Source of the DNA: JBEKLJ01 sp050010255
GTDB lineage: Bacteria; Acidobacteriota; Terriglobia; Bryobacterales; Bryobacteraceae
Direction of reading: 5' to 3'
Assembly (NCBI GenBank): GCA_050010255.1
Contig: JBEKLJ010000010.1
Coordinates: 1 to 30,311 of the forward strand
DNA: 30,311 nucleotides
The position numbers and the translations under genes are program-made. Positions 15,171 to 23,457 of the stretch are shown here, one piece after another. Within the stretch, counting starts at the first letter, position 1. Each line of letters starts with the position of its first letter. A model generated the notes under the pieces. That model searched no databases. It was not told the DNA's origin and saw only the letters and a list, made by a program, of their open reading frames with translations.

Positions 15171-16445
15171 CTACTGCTCGAATCGCCCGCGGTAGGCCCA
15201 CAGGCCCAGGGCCGGGTTCGAGATGTAGAAGATCTCCTCGCCGCCGACGGTGTTGTAGCCGTCCTTCAGCTTGGCCGGATCGTAGCGCTCGATCATCTGA
15301 TCCAGGGGAGCGTAGTTGAAACTGGCGCCCTCGATCTCTTCCTTGCTCAAGCGCCCGGGGCAGTATGTGATTTTGAACCGGCCTTCCGAGGAGCCGTGGA
15401 TCAGGTGGGCCGCGGCGCTCAGATTGCCGGACAGGTCGGCGCTTTCCTTCACGGCCTGGAGCACCGCGGGCGTGCCGGTGTAGCCGTACTTGCGGATCGG
15501 CTTGTCGATGCCCGGGTCTTCGCCGAACTCCTTCACACCCGGCGCCAGCACGATCAGCTCGGCCCCGTCCGCCAACGCCATGCGCGTCCGGTAGATCGAC
15601 TTGTTTCCCAGCCAGGTGCTCTTGAACTCGCCGGGATCGAGAAACACCACCGCCTTGCGGATCTCGCGGTCGAGCATCACGAAATTGACTTTCAGGCTGA
15701 GTTCGGCGGCCTTTTCGAAACACGCGATGTCGTCGCCCACGAAGAGGCCGCGCGTCACCAGGCGGCCGGCGTCGTCCTTGCCCACCACGGTCAGCACGTA
15801 AACGATCGGCAAATGGCGCGCGAAGTGATCGGCGGCGTAATTCATCACGCGCCGCACGGGATTGTCCGCCCGGCCCATGATCCGTTCCATGCCGTAGACC
15901 GCTCCCAGGAAGTGGCTCTTGCTGATGCCGTCCACGCCTCCCGTGCCCACGAAGATGTTCTTGCTGTGATTGGCCATGCCGATGACTTCGTGCGGCACCA
16001 CCTGGCCGATCGAAAGAATCAGGTCGAAGCCGCCGTTGACCAGCAGTTGGTCCACCTGCGCGGGCCACGGGAAATCGAGCTTGCCCTCGGATTGCTGCCG
16101 GATGAACTCGGCCGGAACCTCGCCCAGCGTGACCAGGCCCTCGCGCCAATCGTGCACGCGGAACAGCGAGCGCGGCATGTCGCCGAACATAGTGGCGATC
16201 TGGCGCTCGTCCATGGGGCTGTGGGTTCCGAGGGCCGGCAGCACGTCGGTGAGCCGGTCCCCGTAATACTCCCAGGCGTACCGGGTCACTTCTCCGCCGC
16301 GGGAGTGATAGCGGGTGAAGTCCGGCGGCACGGCCAGGACTTTCCGGCGCTCCCCAAGCGCCCGCAGGGCCGCAAAAAGCGCCTGCTTGAGGTCAGCAGA
16401 AGACAGCTCCGCCGTCGCGGATCCGGCGCTATAGAACAGGCTCAT
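15171..16445 (-). CDS. LarA-like (lactate racemase/DUF2088) nickel-pincer family protein
   Basis: A 424-aa cytoplasmic protein of the LarA superfamily, whose members racemise or epimerise 2-hydroxy acids using a nickel-pincer nucleotide covalently held by a lysine. GGGGAG precedes ATG 16445. Family landmarks are PPDFTRYHSRGGE (residues 40-52), ALGTHSPMDERQI with His74, and VVPHEVIGMANHSKNIFVG with His152, His160 and Lys162. That lysine lines up with the cofactor-anchoring lysine of LarA (PHxxxGYSGGxK). It differs from LarA in replacing the SGG turn by NHS. The cofactor genes larB, larC and larE are not in this window. The substrate is unknown; its neighbour is an exported amidohydrolase. Confidence 0.85.
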   Translation of the reverse strand: MSLFYSAGSATAELSSADLKQALFAALRALGERRKVLAVPPDFTRYHSRGGEVTRYAWEYYGDRLTDVLPALGTHSPMDERQIATMFGDMPRSLFRVHDWREGLVTLGEVPAEFIRQQSEGKLDFPWPAQVDQLLVNGGFDLILSIGQVVPHEVIGMANHSKNIFVGTGGVDGISKSHFLGAVYGMERIMGRADNPVRRVMNYAADHFARHLPIVYVLTVVGKDDAGRLVTRGLFVGDDIACFEKAAELSLKVNFVMLDREIRKAVVFLDPGEFKSTWLGNKSIYRTRMALADGAELIVLAPGVKEFGEDPGIDKPIRKYGYTGTPAVLQAVKESADLSGNLSAAAHLIHGSSEGRFKITYCPGRLSKEEIEGASFNYAPLDQMIERYDPAKLKDGYNTVGGEEIFYISNPALGLWAYRGRFEQ

Positions 16446-16533
16446 CTTTGCTCCCCAGATTTGCGGAAGAACGTCTCTTCCCAGCGTCCGCTGGACTCCT
16501 GCCCCTCAATCCCATTGTAGGCCGCATTCCCTA

Positions 16534-16935
16534 TCAGCGGGCCTGCGCGATCAGTCGCCGGTGCTCCTTGAGCATGCACCGGTCCATCACCACTTCCAGG
16601 CCGGCCGCGCGCGCCGTTGCGGCGGCCTGCTCGTGAACGATGCCCTCCTGCATCCAGACCGCGCGCGCGCCCACCCGGATCGCCGCATCGACGATCTGAG
16701 GCACGTGCTCCGGCAGCCGGAAGATGTCCACAATGTCGATCTTCTCGGGAACCGAATCCAGGTCCGGGTAGGCCTTCTCGCACAGCACCTCGGTTTCATT
16801 CGGGTTCACCGGAATGATGCGGTAGCCGGCGCGTTGCAGGTACTCGGAAACGCCGTGGCTCGGCCGCGCCCTCCGGCTCGAGAGGCCGACGACGGCGACG
16901 GTCCGCGCGGTCCGCAGCAGTTCAGGGATGGTCAA
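16534..16935 (-). CDS. CoA-binding domain protein (YccU-like)
   Basis: A 133-aa single-domain Rossmann-fold protein of the CoA-binding family (N-terminal domain type of succinyl-CoA ligases). It shows VAVVGLSSRRARPSHGVSEY (nucleotide loop near residue 14), GYRIIPVNPNETEVLCEKAY, the DIFRLPEHVPQIVDAAI strand-helix, and the typical ending GLEVVMDRCMLKEHRRL. The start is TTG 16935, overlapping the end of the pseudouridine synthase by 14 bases, with GGAGG at good spacing inside that gene. It is therefore translationally coupled. Members are small, often sit next to unrelated housekeeping genes, and have no settled physiological role. Confidence 0.9.
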   Translation of the reverse strand: MTIPELLRTARTVAVVGLSSRRARPSHGVSEYLQRAGYRIIPVNPNETEVLCEKAYPDLDSVPEKIDIVDIFRLPEHVPQIVDAAIRVGARAVWMQEGIVHEQAAATARAAGLEVVMDRCMLKEHRRLIAQAR

Positions 16936-17683
16936 CCCCGCCTCCGGTCCGTGCGGCCTCCCCCAGTCGTAGGAGCTTGCCGAATCGCTCGATCTCGTGC
17001 GGCGTGAGCTGGCGGTAGTGGCCCGGCTTCAGACCGCCCAGCTCGAGGAAGCCGATCTTGACTCGCTTGAGCTTCTCCACCAAGCGGTCGAAGTGCCGGA
17101 ACATGTCGCGTATCTGGTGGTGACGGCCCTCGGTCAGCCGCACTTCGTACCAGGGGTTCGTGGCGTGCCTCACCAGCCGGAGGCCCGCCGGCGCGGTCCG
17201 CCGCCCGTGGAGCGGGACGCCCGCGCGAAACTGCTGCTCCTGGCCCGGGGTCAGCGGGCCGTTGACCTTGACCAGGTAGGTCTTGGGAACGTGGCTCGAC
17301 GCCGAGATGACGCGGCTGGCGAACTCGCCGTCGTTGGTCAGCAGCAGCAGACCTTCGCTGGCGTAATCGAGCCGCCCCACGGGGAACACGCGCCCCTTGA
17401 CACCCCGGACGAACTGCATCACCGTCGGCCGGTCCTGCGGGTCCGAGACCGTCGTCACCACTCCCCTGGGCTTGTTGAGCGCCAGGTAGAGGAGCTGCTT
17501 CGGCTCGTGGAGCAGCTTGCCATCCACCTTGATGTGGTCCCGTGAGAGGTCCGCTTTGGTCCCCAGTTCCGTCACCACCCGGCCGTTGACCCGGACGCGC
17601 CCCTCGACAATCAAGTCCTCGGCGCGGCGCCGGCTGGCGACTCCGGCGCGAGAGAGGATCTTCTGTAGTCGCTCCTCGGCCAT
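16922..17683 (-). CDS. rluB: RluB/RsuA-family 23S or 16S rRNA pseudouridine synthase
   Basis: Isomerises a specific uridine in ribosomal RNA to pseudouridine. The 253-aa protein has an N-terminal S4 RNA-binding domain (residues 3-60: ERLQKILSRAGVASRRRAE) and the catalytic domain with nucleophile Asp106 in GRLDYASEGLLLLTNDG. Later motifs are PKTYLVKV and TEGRHHQIRDMF, the latter a variant of the usual EGRNRQIRRM. The start ATG 17683 lies 2 bases after the scpB stop. An scpA-scpB-rluB order is a common bacterial arrangement and supports RluB over RsuA. The exact target nucleotide is inferred. Confidence 0.92.
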   Translation of the reverse strand: MAEERLQKILSRAGVASRRRAEDLIVEGRVRVNGRVVTELGTKADLSRDHIKVDGKLLHEPKQLLYLALNKPRGVVTTVSDPQDRPTVMQFVRGVKGRVFPVGRLDYASEGLLLLTNDGEFASRVISASSHVPKTYLVKVNGPLTPGQEQQFRAGVPLHGRRTAPAGLRLVRHATNPWYEVRLTEGRHHQIRDMFRHFDRLVEKLKRVKIGFLELGGLKPGHYRQLTPHEIERFGKLLRLGEAARTGGGVDHP

Positions 17684-17685
17684 CC

Positions 17686-18507
17686 TCAGCTTTCGGCTTC
17701 TTCGCCGGGGGCCGGCTCGATCGCAGCCGCGGAGCGTTCGGGCGCGCCCTCGCCGGCGGCGCCTGCCTCCTGGTCCCCGGCAACCGGCCCCTCGCTAGCG
17801 GCGCCTGCCTCCTGGTCCCCGGCAACCGGCTCCTCGCTAGCGACACTCTCCGCTCCCTCGTCGGTCAGCGCCAGCCGCCGCAGTTCCTCGAACTCCTTCA
17901 GCGTGGGCAGCTCGCTCAGGTCCTTCAGCCCGAACTGGAGCAGAAACTCCTTGCTCGTCTTGTATAGTATCGGTCGCCCCACGACGTTCTTCCGTCCCGC
18001 GGTCTGAATCAGCTTCCTGTCCAGCAGCGTCTTCAGCACCCCGGCGCCCTGCACGCCGCGGATCTCCATGATCTCCGGCGCCGTGACCGGCTGCTTGTAG
18101 GCGATCGTCGACAGCGTTTCCAGCGCCGCCAGCGACAGCTTCAGGGGCGGCTTCAGGCTCTTGGCGAAGGCGCGAACGGCATCGTGGTGTTCCGGCTTGG
18201 TCGCCATCCGATAGCCGCCGGCGATCTCTCGGATCGTCACGCCGCGGGCCGGCGCGTTGTATTCGGCCAGCAACTCCTCCAGCAGCCGCTTCACCCTCTC
18301 CTCGGGCTCCTGGAGCGCCGAGGCGATCTGCGCCGCCGTCGCGGGCTCTTCGGCCACATAGACGATGGCTTCGATGGCGGCCTTCAACTGGGCGTCGCCG
18401 GAGGCCTGACCGGCCGCCGCCTCCAGCGCCATCTGCTCCGGCGCTGTCTCCGGTTCTGCTGCTGGAGGGCTCTGCGCTTCTGCGGTGAGTTCTTCCATCC
18501 CGGTCAC
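17686..18507 (-). CDS. scpB: Segregation and condensation protein B
   Basis: Kleisin-interacting subunit of the bacterial SMC-ScpAB condensin that compacts and segregates chromosomes. The 273-aa protein has two winged-helix units in the middle (about residues 35-200: IEAIVYVAEEPATAAQIASA, KLSLAALETLSTIAYKQPVT, then IMEIRGVQGAGVLKTLLDRK and GRPILYKTSKEFLLQFGL). An acidic N-terminal arm and a Glu/Ala-rich C-terminal tail (about 215-273) flank them; the tail holds two 14-residue repeats. The start is GTG 18507, overlapping the scpA stop in a GTGA junction with AAGGA upstream; ATG 18498 is an alternative. Confidence 0.95.
   Translation of the reverse strand: MTGMEELTAEAQSPPAAEPETAPEQMALEAAAGQASGDAQLKAAIEAIVYVAEEPATAAQIASALQEPEERVKRLLEELLAEYNAPARGVTIREIAGGYRMATKPEHHDAVRAFAKSLKPPLKLSLAALETLSTIAYKQPVTAPEIMEIRGVQGAGVLKTLLDRKLIQTAGRKNVVGRPILYKTSKEFLLQFGLKDLSELPTLKEFEELRRLALTDEGAESVASEEPVAGDQEAGAASEGPVAGDQEAGAAGEGAPERSAAAIEPAPGEEAES
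17761..17844. repeat. Two tandem 42-bp repeats within scpB
   Basis: Copies 17761-17802 and 17803-17844 differ at about two positions. Because 42 is divisible by three, they encode two near-identical 14-residue units (EEPVAGDQEAGAAS-type) in the low-complexity C-terminal tail of ScpB. Such a repeat is likely to vary in copy number by slippage without breaking the gene. Confidence 0.85.
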
Positions 18508-19292
18508 TGGTAGTCCTTCTCGATGTTCGTCACAGCCTCGTCGGAGGCGAACGCCTCGTCAAACCGCTTGTGTGCGCGGACGGCGATCTCCCCGAAAGCG
18601 TCCTTCTGCACCAGCACCAGCGCCTGCATCTTCACCATCTCCAGGATGGCCAGAAACAGGCAGATCATCGCGCGCCGGCTGCGCTGGGCCTCGAACAGCT
18701 CGGCGGCCGGGATCTTCTCGCCACGCGGCTTGCTCAGGATGAGCGACCTCAGGTACAGGACCATGTCCGGCACGCCGACGTCCTCGTGATTCACCTGGAA
18801 CACCGGCCGGCTCTTGGCCCGCTCGAGCACCTGCTCGAAGGTCTTCACCAGATCGAAAAGCGTCACTGCCAGTTCCGGCTCCTCCTCGCCGGAGAGGAAC
18901 TGCTGGATCTGCGGGTTCGACCAGACGTTCTCCTCGATCAGCCGTTTTTGCTGGAGCATCTCGGCGGCGTTCTTGAAGCGCTCGTGCTCCAGCAGCCGCT
19001 CCACCAGCTCCTTGCGCGGGTCCCCCTCCGGCTCGATCTTCTCCAGCTCCGGGTCGCGCGGCAGCAGCATCCGCGACTTGATGTGGATGAGCGTCGCGGC
19101 CATGAAGATGAACTCGGAGCTCAGCTCCATGTCCAGCGCCGCGGCACGTTCCACGTACTCCAGATACTGCGCCGTGATACTGGCGATCGGGATATCGTAG
19201 ATGTCGATCTGCTGCTTCCGGATCAGATCGAGGAGCAGGTCCAGCGGCCCCTCGTACTGCTCCAGGCGCACATTCAGCGGTGATGACGACAC
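18504..19292 (-). CDS. scpA: Segregation and condensation protein A (kleisin)
   Basis: Kleisin subunit that bridges the two heads of the SMC dimer and recruits ScpB. The 262-aa protein has the N-terminal SMC-neck-binding domain (residues 8-95: VRLEQYEGPLDLLLDLIRKQ, DIPIASITAQYLEYV, EFIFMAATLIHIKSRMLLP), a charged middle linker, and a C-terminal winged helix for the SMC cap (VYLRSLILSKPR to AILEMVKMQALVLVQK). The start is GTG 19292 with GGTGAG upstream. It overlaps scpB by 4 bases, so the two are made together. smc itself is not in the window. Confidence 0.95.
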   Translation of the reverse strand: MSSSPLNVRLEQYEGPLDLLLDLIRKQQIDIYDIPIASITAQYLEYVERAAALDMELSSEFIFMAATLIHIKSRMLLPRDPELEKIEPEGDPRKELVERLLEHERFKNAAEMLQQKRLIEENVWSNPQIQQFLSGEEEPELAVTLFDLVKTFEQVLERAKSRPVFQVNHEDVGVPDMVLYLRSLILSKPRGEKIPAAELFEAQRSRRAMICLFLAILEMVKMQALVLVQKDAFGEIAVRAHKRFDEAFASDEAVTNIEKDYQ

Positions 19293-19347
19293 GTTCTACT
19301 CACCATACCATGCCGGCCCGTTTTCTCCGTTCGCTGACGGTGGTCAG

Positions 19348-20685
19348 TTAGCGGTTACTCTCCACCGGCTTCTTCGGCTTGGGAGACTCGCCGTGGAACA
19401 CGAGCGTGACGTCGGCGGTGTGATTGCTGTCGTTGAGGTTCACGGCGGCGCGCGTCTGGCCCAGATTGTCGAAGATCTCCTCCTCGCGCACGCGGTCGAG
19501 GAAGTGGTCCGGGTAATCGCCGTCGAACGAGTCGCCGGGCTTCAAGCCCCACATCTGGCGCACCACGGGCTCCGAGAGGATGTCGAGGCCCTCTATGGCG
19601 AGCTGGCCGAAGACGTACCTCGGGCCGGGCTGGAAGCGCAGGGTGACGTCCACGGTCTTGGTCTGGTCGTTGATTCGCCGCTCGACCTCCGAGGCCACGC
19701 GCATGTAGCCGTTCCGCCGCAGCCGCTTCTCGAGCTTCACCACGCCCGCCTGGAGCGTTTCGCGGTTGAACACCTCGCCGCTCTTGAACTCTGTGATCTT
19801 CTTCAGCTCCTCGGGCGTCAAGCCGGCGCCCGCCACATCGACGGCGCCCAGGGAGTAGCTGGCGCCCTCCTCGACGGTGACGGTGACAGCCACGCCCTTG
19901 ACGTCCTTCTCCGGCTCGGTCCGGATCTGCGGGAAGGCGACGCGCACGCGGCCGCGCGCCTCATAAAACGGCCGAATCTGGCTCTCGAGCAGCAGCCGGA
20001 AGCGCGGCTCGCGGTAGGGCACGCCGACGGCCACCGCGTTGATTGCGTTCTCGAGCGCGGAGGAGGGAACGACCTGGTTGCCCGTGAACCGCACCCGCGC
20101 CACCGCCAGCGGCGCCGCGGCGGGCCGGAACACGACGCTGAGCTGCTGGTTCTCGTCCGGCTCGAGGCGGCCGGCGACCTTCTGGCCGCCGCCCAGCGCC
20201 GCTTCGAGCGTCCTCGCCCAGCGGGCCAGCAGCGTCTCGGTTGCCGGGATCTGGGGGCCGAAGAACGGGTCGGCCTGCTTGAGCGCCTCGCGCAGCTTCT
20301 CGGGGGGCGCGCCCAGGTCCTCGAAGCGGACCGGGAAAGTCGGACCGGCCTCGGCTACCTCGAAGGTCACGGCGTAGCCCTGGCCGCCCGCCCCGGGACC
20401 GTAGCGCATGCCGGCGGACTCGAAGACGCCCGTCGCCAGCAGCCGCTGGCGCGCGGCTTCGAAATCCTTCGCCGCCGCCTTTTGCCCGGGCTTGAGCCCG
20501 ACGACCCCCAGCACCTGCTCGCGGGTGTAATTGTGAAGGCCCTCGATCGCGATGCTCTCGATCGGCCAGGCGGTCTCGGCCGCGGCCGTGGGCTTCGGCT
20601 TGGGCGCCGCCGGCTTCCTCTGCGCGTGCGTCTGCGCGCCCGCGCTCAGCACACAAACCGTCACCACGGCCCAAATCAGACGCAT
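19348..20685 (-). CDS. Periplasmic multi-POTRA protein without a beta-barrel
   Basis: A 445-aa exported protein built from POTRA repeats, the protein-binding modules of BamA/Omp85. A signal peptide (RLIWAVVTVCVLSAGAQTHA) and a Pro/Lys/Ala linker lead into about five units: roughly 43-112 (ESIAIEGLHNYTREQVLGVV), a degenerate 115-187, 194-273 (ARVRFTGNQVVPSSALENAI), 276-353 and 356-431 (GQLAIEGLDILSEPVVRQMW). The protein stops after the last repeat, with no Omp85 barrel or DUF490 partner nearby. It may act as a periplasmic scaffold or chaperone, or be an accessory of an outer-membrane assembly complex. It is 55 bases upstream of scpA on the same strand. Confidence 0.85.
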   Translation of the reverse strand: MRLIWAVVTVCVLSAGAQTHAQRKPAAPKPKPTAAAETAWPIESIAIEGLHNYTREQVLGVVGLKPGQKAAAKDFEAARQRLLATGVFESAGMRYGPGAGGQGYAVTFEVAEAGPTFPVRFEDLGAPPEKLREALKQADPFFGPQIPATETLLARWARTLEAALGGGQKVAGRLEPDENQQLSVVFRPAAAPLAVARVRFTGNQVVPSSALENAINAVAVGVPYREPRFRLLLESQIRPFYEARGRVRVAFPQIRTEPEKDVKGVAVTVTVEEGASYSLGAVDVAGAGLTPEELKKITEFKSGEVFNRETLQAGVVKLEKRLRRNGYMRVASEVERRINDQTKTVDVTLRFQPGPRYVFGQLAIEGLDILSEPVVRQMWGLKPGDSFDGDYPDHFLDRVREEEIFDNLGQTRAAVNLNDSNHTADVTLVFHGESPKPKKPVESNR

Positions 20686-20701
20686 ACACTCATTCTACGG
20701 G

Positions 20702-20717
20702 CGCGCCGCGCGGCGCG
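20702..20717. promoter_or_regulatory. 16-bp GC palindrome in a divergent promoter region
   Basis: CGCGCCGCGCGGCGCG is its own reverse complement. It lies between the divergent starts of the POTRA gene (20685) and trpC (20811), closest to the former, and may be an operator or a leader hairpin. GC-rich palindromes arise easily in such DNA, so this is tentative. Confidence 0.35.
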
Positions 20718-20810
20718 TTTCCGCCCAGTCGCACGCGGGCCCGCCTCAGGGAGTTGCACGCCCGGGCCCGTCCACGCCGCTACGCAGCCTGCTACCATGG
20801 TTGTTCTCCC

Positions 20811-21653
20811 ATGAGCGGCAATATTCCAGACATCCTGGCTCGCATCGTCGACTACAAGAAGGCCGAGCTGGCCGCTGCGATGGTGTCGCGCGATGAGCTG
20901 GAATCGCTGGCCGGGGAGAACCGCGCCAAGCGCCGCGACTTCCGCGCCGCCCTTCTGGAGCGCACCCCCGCCATCATCGCCGAGATCAAGCGGGCCTCCC
21001 CCACCAAGGGCGTGATCGACGACGACTGCGATCCAGCCGCCGTGGCCCGCGCTTACGAGGCCGGCGGCGCCGTCGCGCTTTCAGTCCTCACCGACGAGAA
21101 GTTTTTCCAGGGCAGCCTCGACGACCTCGGCATCGCCCGCGGCGCCGTTCGCCTGCCGGTGCTCCGCAAGGACTTCACCTTCGACGAGTACCACGTCGCC
21201 GAATCCGCCGCCTGCTGCGCCGACGCCGTGCTGCTGATCGCCACCATCCTGCCCTCCAAGCGCCTGCGGCAGCTTCGCGAGTACGCCGCGCGCTTCGGCC
21301 TGGAGGCCCTGGTGGAGGTCCACGACGAGGAAGAGCTGGCTTCCGCCCTCGATTCCGGCGCCCAGATCATCGGGGTCAACAACCGCAACCTGCGCACCTT
21401 CGAAGTCACCCTGGAGACCTCGCTGCGCCTGGCGCCGCTGATTCCGGCCGGCGTCATCCGCGTAAGCGAGAGCGGCATCCGCTCGGCCGACGACATTCGC
21501 CGCCTACAGGACGCCGGCTACAGGTCGTTCCTCATCGGCGAGCACCTGGTTCGCTCGAAAGACCCGCAGCGTGCCCTCGCCGCTATGCTTCAGCCGCTGC
21601 CGCCTGCCCCGCCGCTCGCTCACCCATCGCTCTCGCACCCCGCCGTGGCCTAG
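20811..21653 (+). CDS. trpC: Indole-3-glycerol phosphate synthase
   Basis: Closes the indole ring: converts 1-(2-carboxyphenylamino)-1-deoxyribulose 5-phosphate to indole-3-glycerol phosphate in tryptophan synthesis. It is a monofunctional 280-aa TIM barrel. Landmarks are IIAEIKRASPTKGVI (catalytic Lys near residue 58), ALSVLTDEKFFQGSLDDL, LPVLRKDFTFDEYHV (catalytic Lys), ALVEVHDEEEL, GVNNRNLRTFEVTLE and VSESGI. ATG 20811 is chosen although no good ribosome site is visible; the frame is open to 20754, but that extension is Arg-rich and unlike the family. It heads a seven-gene operon. trpF follows 5 bases after its stop. The last ~20 residues are a Pro/Ala/Ser/His-rich tail. Confidence 0.96.
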   Translation: MSGNIPDILARIVDYKKAELAAAMVSRDELESLAGENRAKRRDFRAALLERTPAIIAEIKRASPTKGVIDDDCDPAAVARAYEAGGAVALSVLTDEKFFQGSLDDLGIARGAVRLPVLRKDFTFDEYHVAESAACCADAVLLIATILPSKRLRQLREYAARFGLEALVEVHDEEELASALDSGAQIIGVNNRNLRTFEVTLETSLRLAPLIPAGVIRVSESGIRSADDIRRLQDAGYRSFLIGEHLVRSKDPQRALAAMLQPLPPAPPLAHPSLSHPAVA

Positions 21654-21658
21654 CAGCG

Positions 21659-22249
21659 ATGATGGTGAAGATCTGCGGCATCACAAACCTGGATGACGCC
21701 CTCGCCGCCGCCGAGGCCGGAGCCTCCGCCCTGGGTTTCAACTTCTACCCGGACAGCCCACGCTACCTGGCGCCGGAGGCGGCGCGGGCGGTGATCGACG
21801 CTCTGCCCGTCGGCGTCTTGAAGGTGGGCGTGTTCGTGAATGCGCCGGCGGCGATGCTGGCGGCTCTGGCCGGGGCGCTGGCCCTGGACGTCGTGCAGCT
21901 CCACGGCGCCTCGCCCGAGTTCCCCCGCGGCCTGCGCATCTGGCGCGCCATCCGCGCCACCGAGGAGCTCGACTTCGCCGGCCTGGGCTCGATCCCGGCC
22001 GAGGCTCTCTTGCTGGACACGCCGTCGGAGACGCTCCACGGTGGAACGGGGCGGTCGTTCGACTGGTCGATCGCCCGCCGCGCGCCCCAACGCGTCATCC
22101 TGGCCGGGGGGCTGGACGAAACCAACGTGCGCCGGGCTATCGAGGCCGCTCGCCCCTGGGGCGTGGATGCCTGCTCGCGCCTGGAATCCGCGCCCGGCCG
22201 TAAGGACCACGCCCGAATGCGGCGATTCATCGAGGCGGCCCTCTCATGA
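21659..22249 (+). CDS. trpF: Phosphoribosylanthranilate isomerase
   Basis: Amadori isomerisation of phosphoribosylanthranilate, the step before TrpC. The 196-aa TIM barrel shows VKICGITNLDDALAA (catalytic Cys near residue 6), VVQLHG, the acid Asp in LLDTPSETLHGGTGRSFDW and ILAGGLDETNV. The C-terminal phosphate-binding segment reads WGVDACSRLESAPGRKD, where most TrpF proteins have SSGVE instead of CSRLE. A tandem ATG ATG marks the start at 21659 or 21662. Its stop overlaps the trpB start (ATGA), so translation is coupled. Confidence 0.95.
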   Translation: MMVKICGITNLDDALAAAEAGASALGFNFYPDSPRYLAPEAARAVIDALPVGVLKVGVFVNAPAAMLAALAGALALDVVQLHGASPEFPRGLRIWRAIRATEELDFAGLGSIPAEALLLDTPSETLHGGTGRSFDWSIARRAPQRVILAGGLDETNVRRAIEAARPWGVDACSRLESAPGRKDHARMRRFIEAALS

Positions 22250-23457
22250 GCGCCCCGCTGCCGGATTCCGCCGGCCACTTCGGACCCTACGGCGGGCGCT
22301 TCGTGCCGGAGACGCTCATGGCGCCGCTCGATGAGCTCGAGCGCGCCTATCACGCTGCCCGCCAGGATCCGGCCTTTCAAGAGGAGCTTGAGGATCTGCT
22401 CCGCAACTACGCCGGCCGGCCTACGCCGCTCTACCTGGCGCGCCGGCTCTCCGAGCAGCTTGGCGGGGCGCGCATCTACCTCAAGCGCGAGGACCTGCTC
22501 CACACCGGCGCGCACAAGATCAACAACTGCCTCGGCCAGGCGCTGCTGGCGCGGCGCATGGGGAAGCGCCGCATCATCGCTGAGACCGGCGCCGGCCAGC
22601 ACGGCGTGGCCACCGCCACGGTCTGCGCCCTGTTCGGCCTGGACTGCACGGTTTACATGGGCGTCGAGGACATGCGGCGCCAGCGGCTCAACGTCTTCCG
22701 GATGCGGCTGCTCGGCGCCGAGGTGGTTGGGGTCACGGGCGGCAGCCAGACCCTCAAGGATGCCATCAGCGAGGCCCTGCGCGACTGGGTCACGAGCGTC
22801 GCCAGCACCTATTACCTGCTCGGCTCGGCGCTGGGCACGCACCCTTACCCCATGATGGTCCGGGACTTCCAGGCGGTGATCGGCGAGGAGGCCCGGGCGC
22901 AGATCCTCCAAGCCGAGGGCCGCCTGCCGGATGCCATATTCGCCTGTGTCGGCGGCGGCTCGAACGCCATCGGCATCTTCCACCGGTTCATTCCCGATGA
23001 CTCGGTGCGCCTCATCGGCGTCGAAGCCGGCGGCCGGGGGACGGCGCTGGGGCAGCACGCTGCCCGTTTTTCGGGCGGCTCGCCCGGGGTCCTGCACGGC
23101 GCCTACAGCTACCTGCTTCAGGACGCGGACGGCCAGGTGGCTTTGACCCATTCCGTCTCGGCCGGCCTGGACTACGCCCTGGTGGGGCCCGAACACGCCT
23201 GGCTGCACGATCAGGGGCGCGCGGAATACGTCGCCTGCTCGGATGCGGAGGCCCTGGAGGCCTCCCTCCGCCTTTCTCGCACCGAGGGCATCATTCCCGC
23301 GTTAGAATCGTCGCATGCGGTGGCGGAAGCGATGCGCCGCGCGCCTAAAGCAAAAGGCGAGGTATTTCTTGTAAACCTCTCAGGGCGTGGAGATAAGGAC
23401 ATTGACATCTACCGCGAAAACTTCCCCGAGCTGGACCCGGATCGCGGCGCTGTTTGA
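22246..23457 (+). CDS. trpB: Tryptophan synthase beta chain
   Basis: PLP-dependent subunit joining indole and serine to give tryptophan; it works as an alpha2-beta2 complex with TrpA, indole passing through a tunnel. The 403-aa protein is the TrpB1 type, with an N-terminal HFGPYGGRFVPETL segment, KREDLLHTGAHKINN with the PLP lysine near residue 92, GAGQHGVATA, the PLP-phosphate loop GGGSNAIG, ALESSHA and SGRGDKD near the C-terminus. It overlaps trpF by 4 bases and trpA by up to 71 bases depending on the trpA start. Confidence 0.97.
   Translation: MSAPLPDSAGHFGPYGGRFVPETLMAPLDELERAYHAARQDPAFQEELEDLLRNYAGRPTPLYLARRLSEQLGGARIYLKREDLLHTGAHKINNCLGQALLARRMGKRRIIAETGAGQHGVATATVCALFGLDCTVYMGVEDMRRQRLNVFRMRLLGAEVVGVTGGSQTLKDAISEALRDWVTSVASTYYLLGSALGTHPYPMMVRDFQAVIGEEARAQILQAEGRLPDAIFACVGGGSNAIGIFHRFIPDDSVRLIGVEAGGRGTALGQHAARFSGGSPGVLHGAYSYLLQDADGQVALTHSVSAGLDYALVGPEHAWLHDQGRAEYVACSDAEALEASLRLSRTEGIIPALESSHAVAEAMRRAPKAKGEVFLVNLSGRGDKDIDIYRENFPELDPDRGAV

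Noticed and set aside
15094..16149. N-terminal extension of the creatininase frame to about 626 codons
   Set aside because: The extension overlaps the LarA-like gene and has no recognisable content; a signal peptide starts cleanly at ATG 15093.
19201..20814. 537-codon + frame opposite the POTRA gene
   Set aside because: Antisense shadow of a GC-rich gene; Leu/Arg/His/Gly-rich composition typical of such frames.
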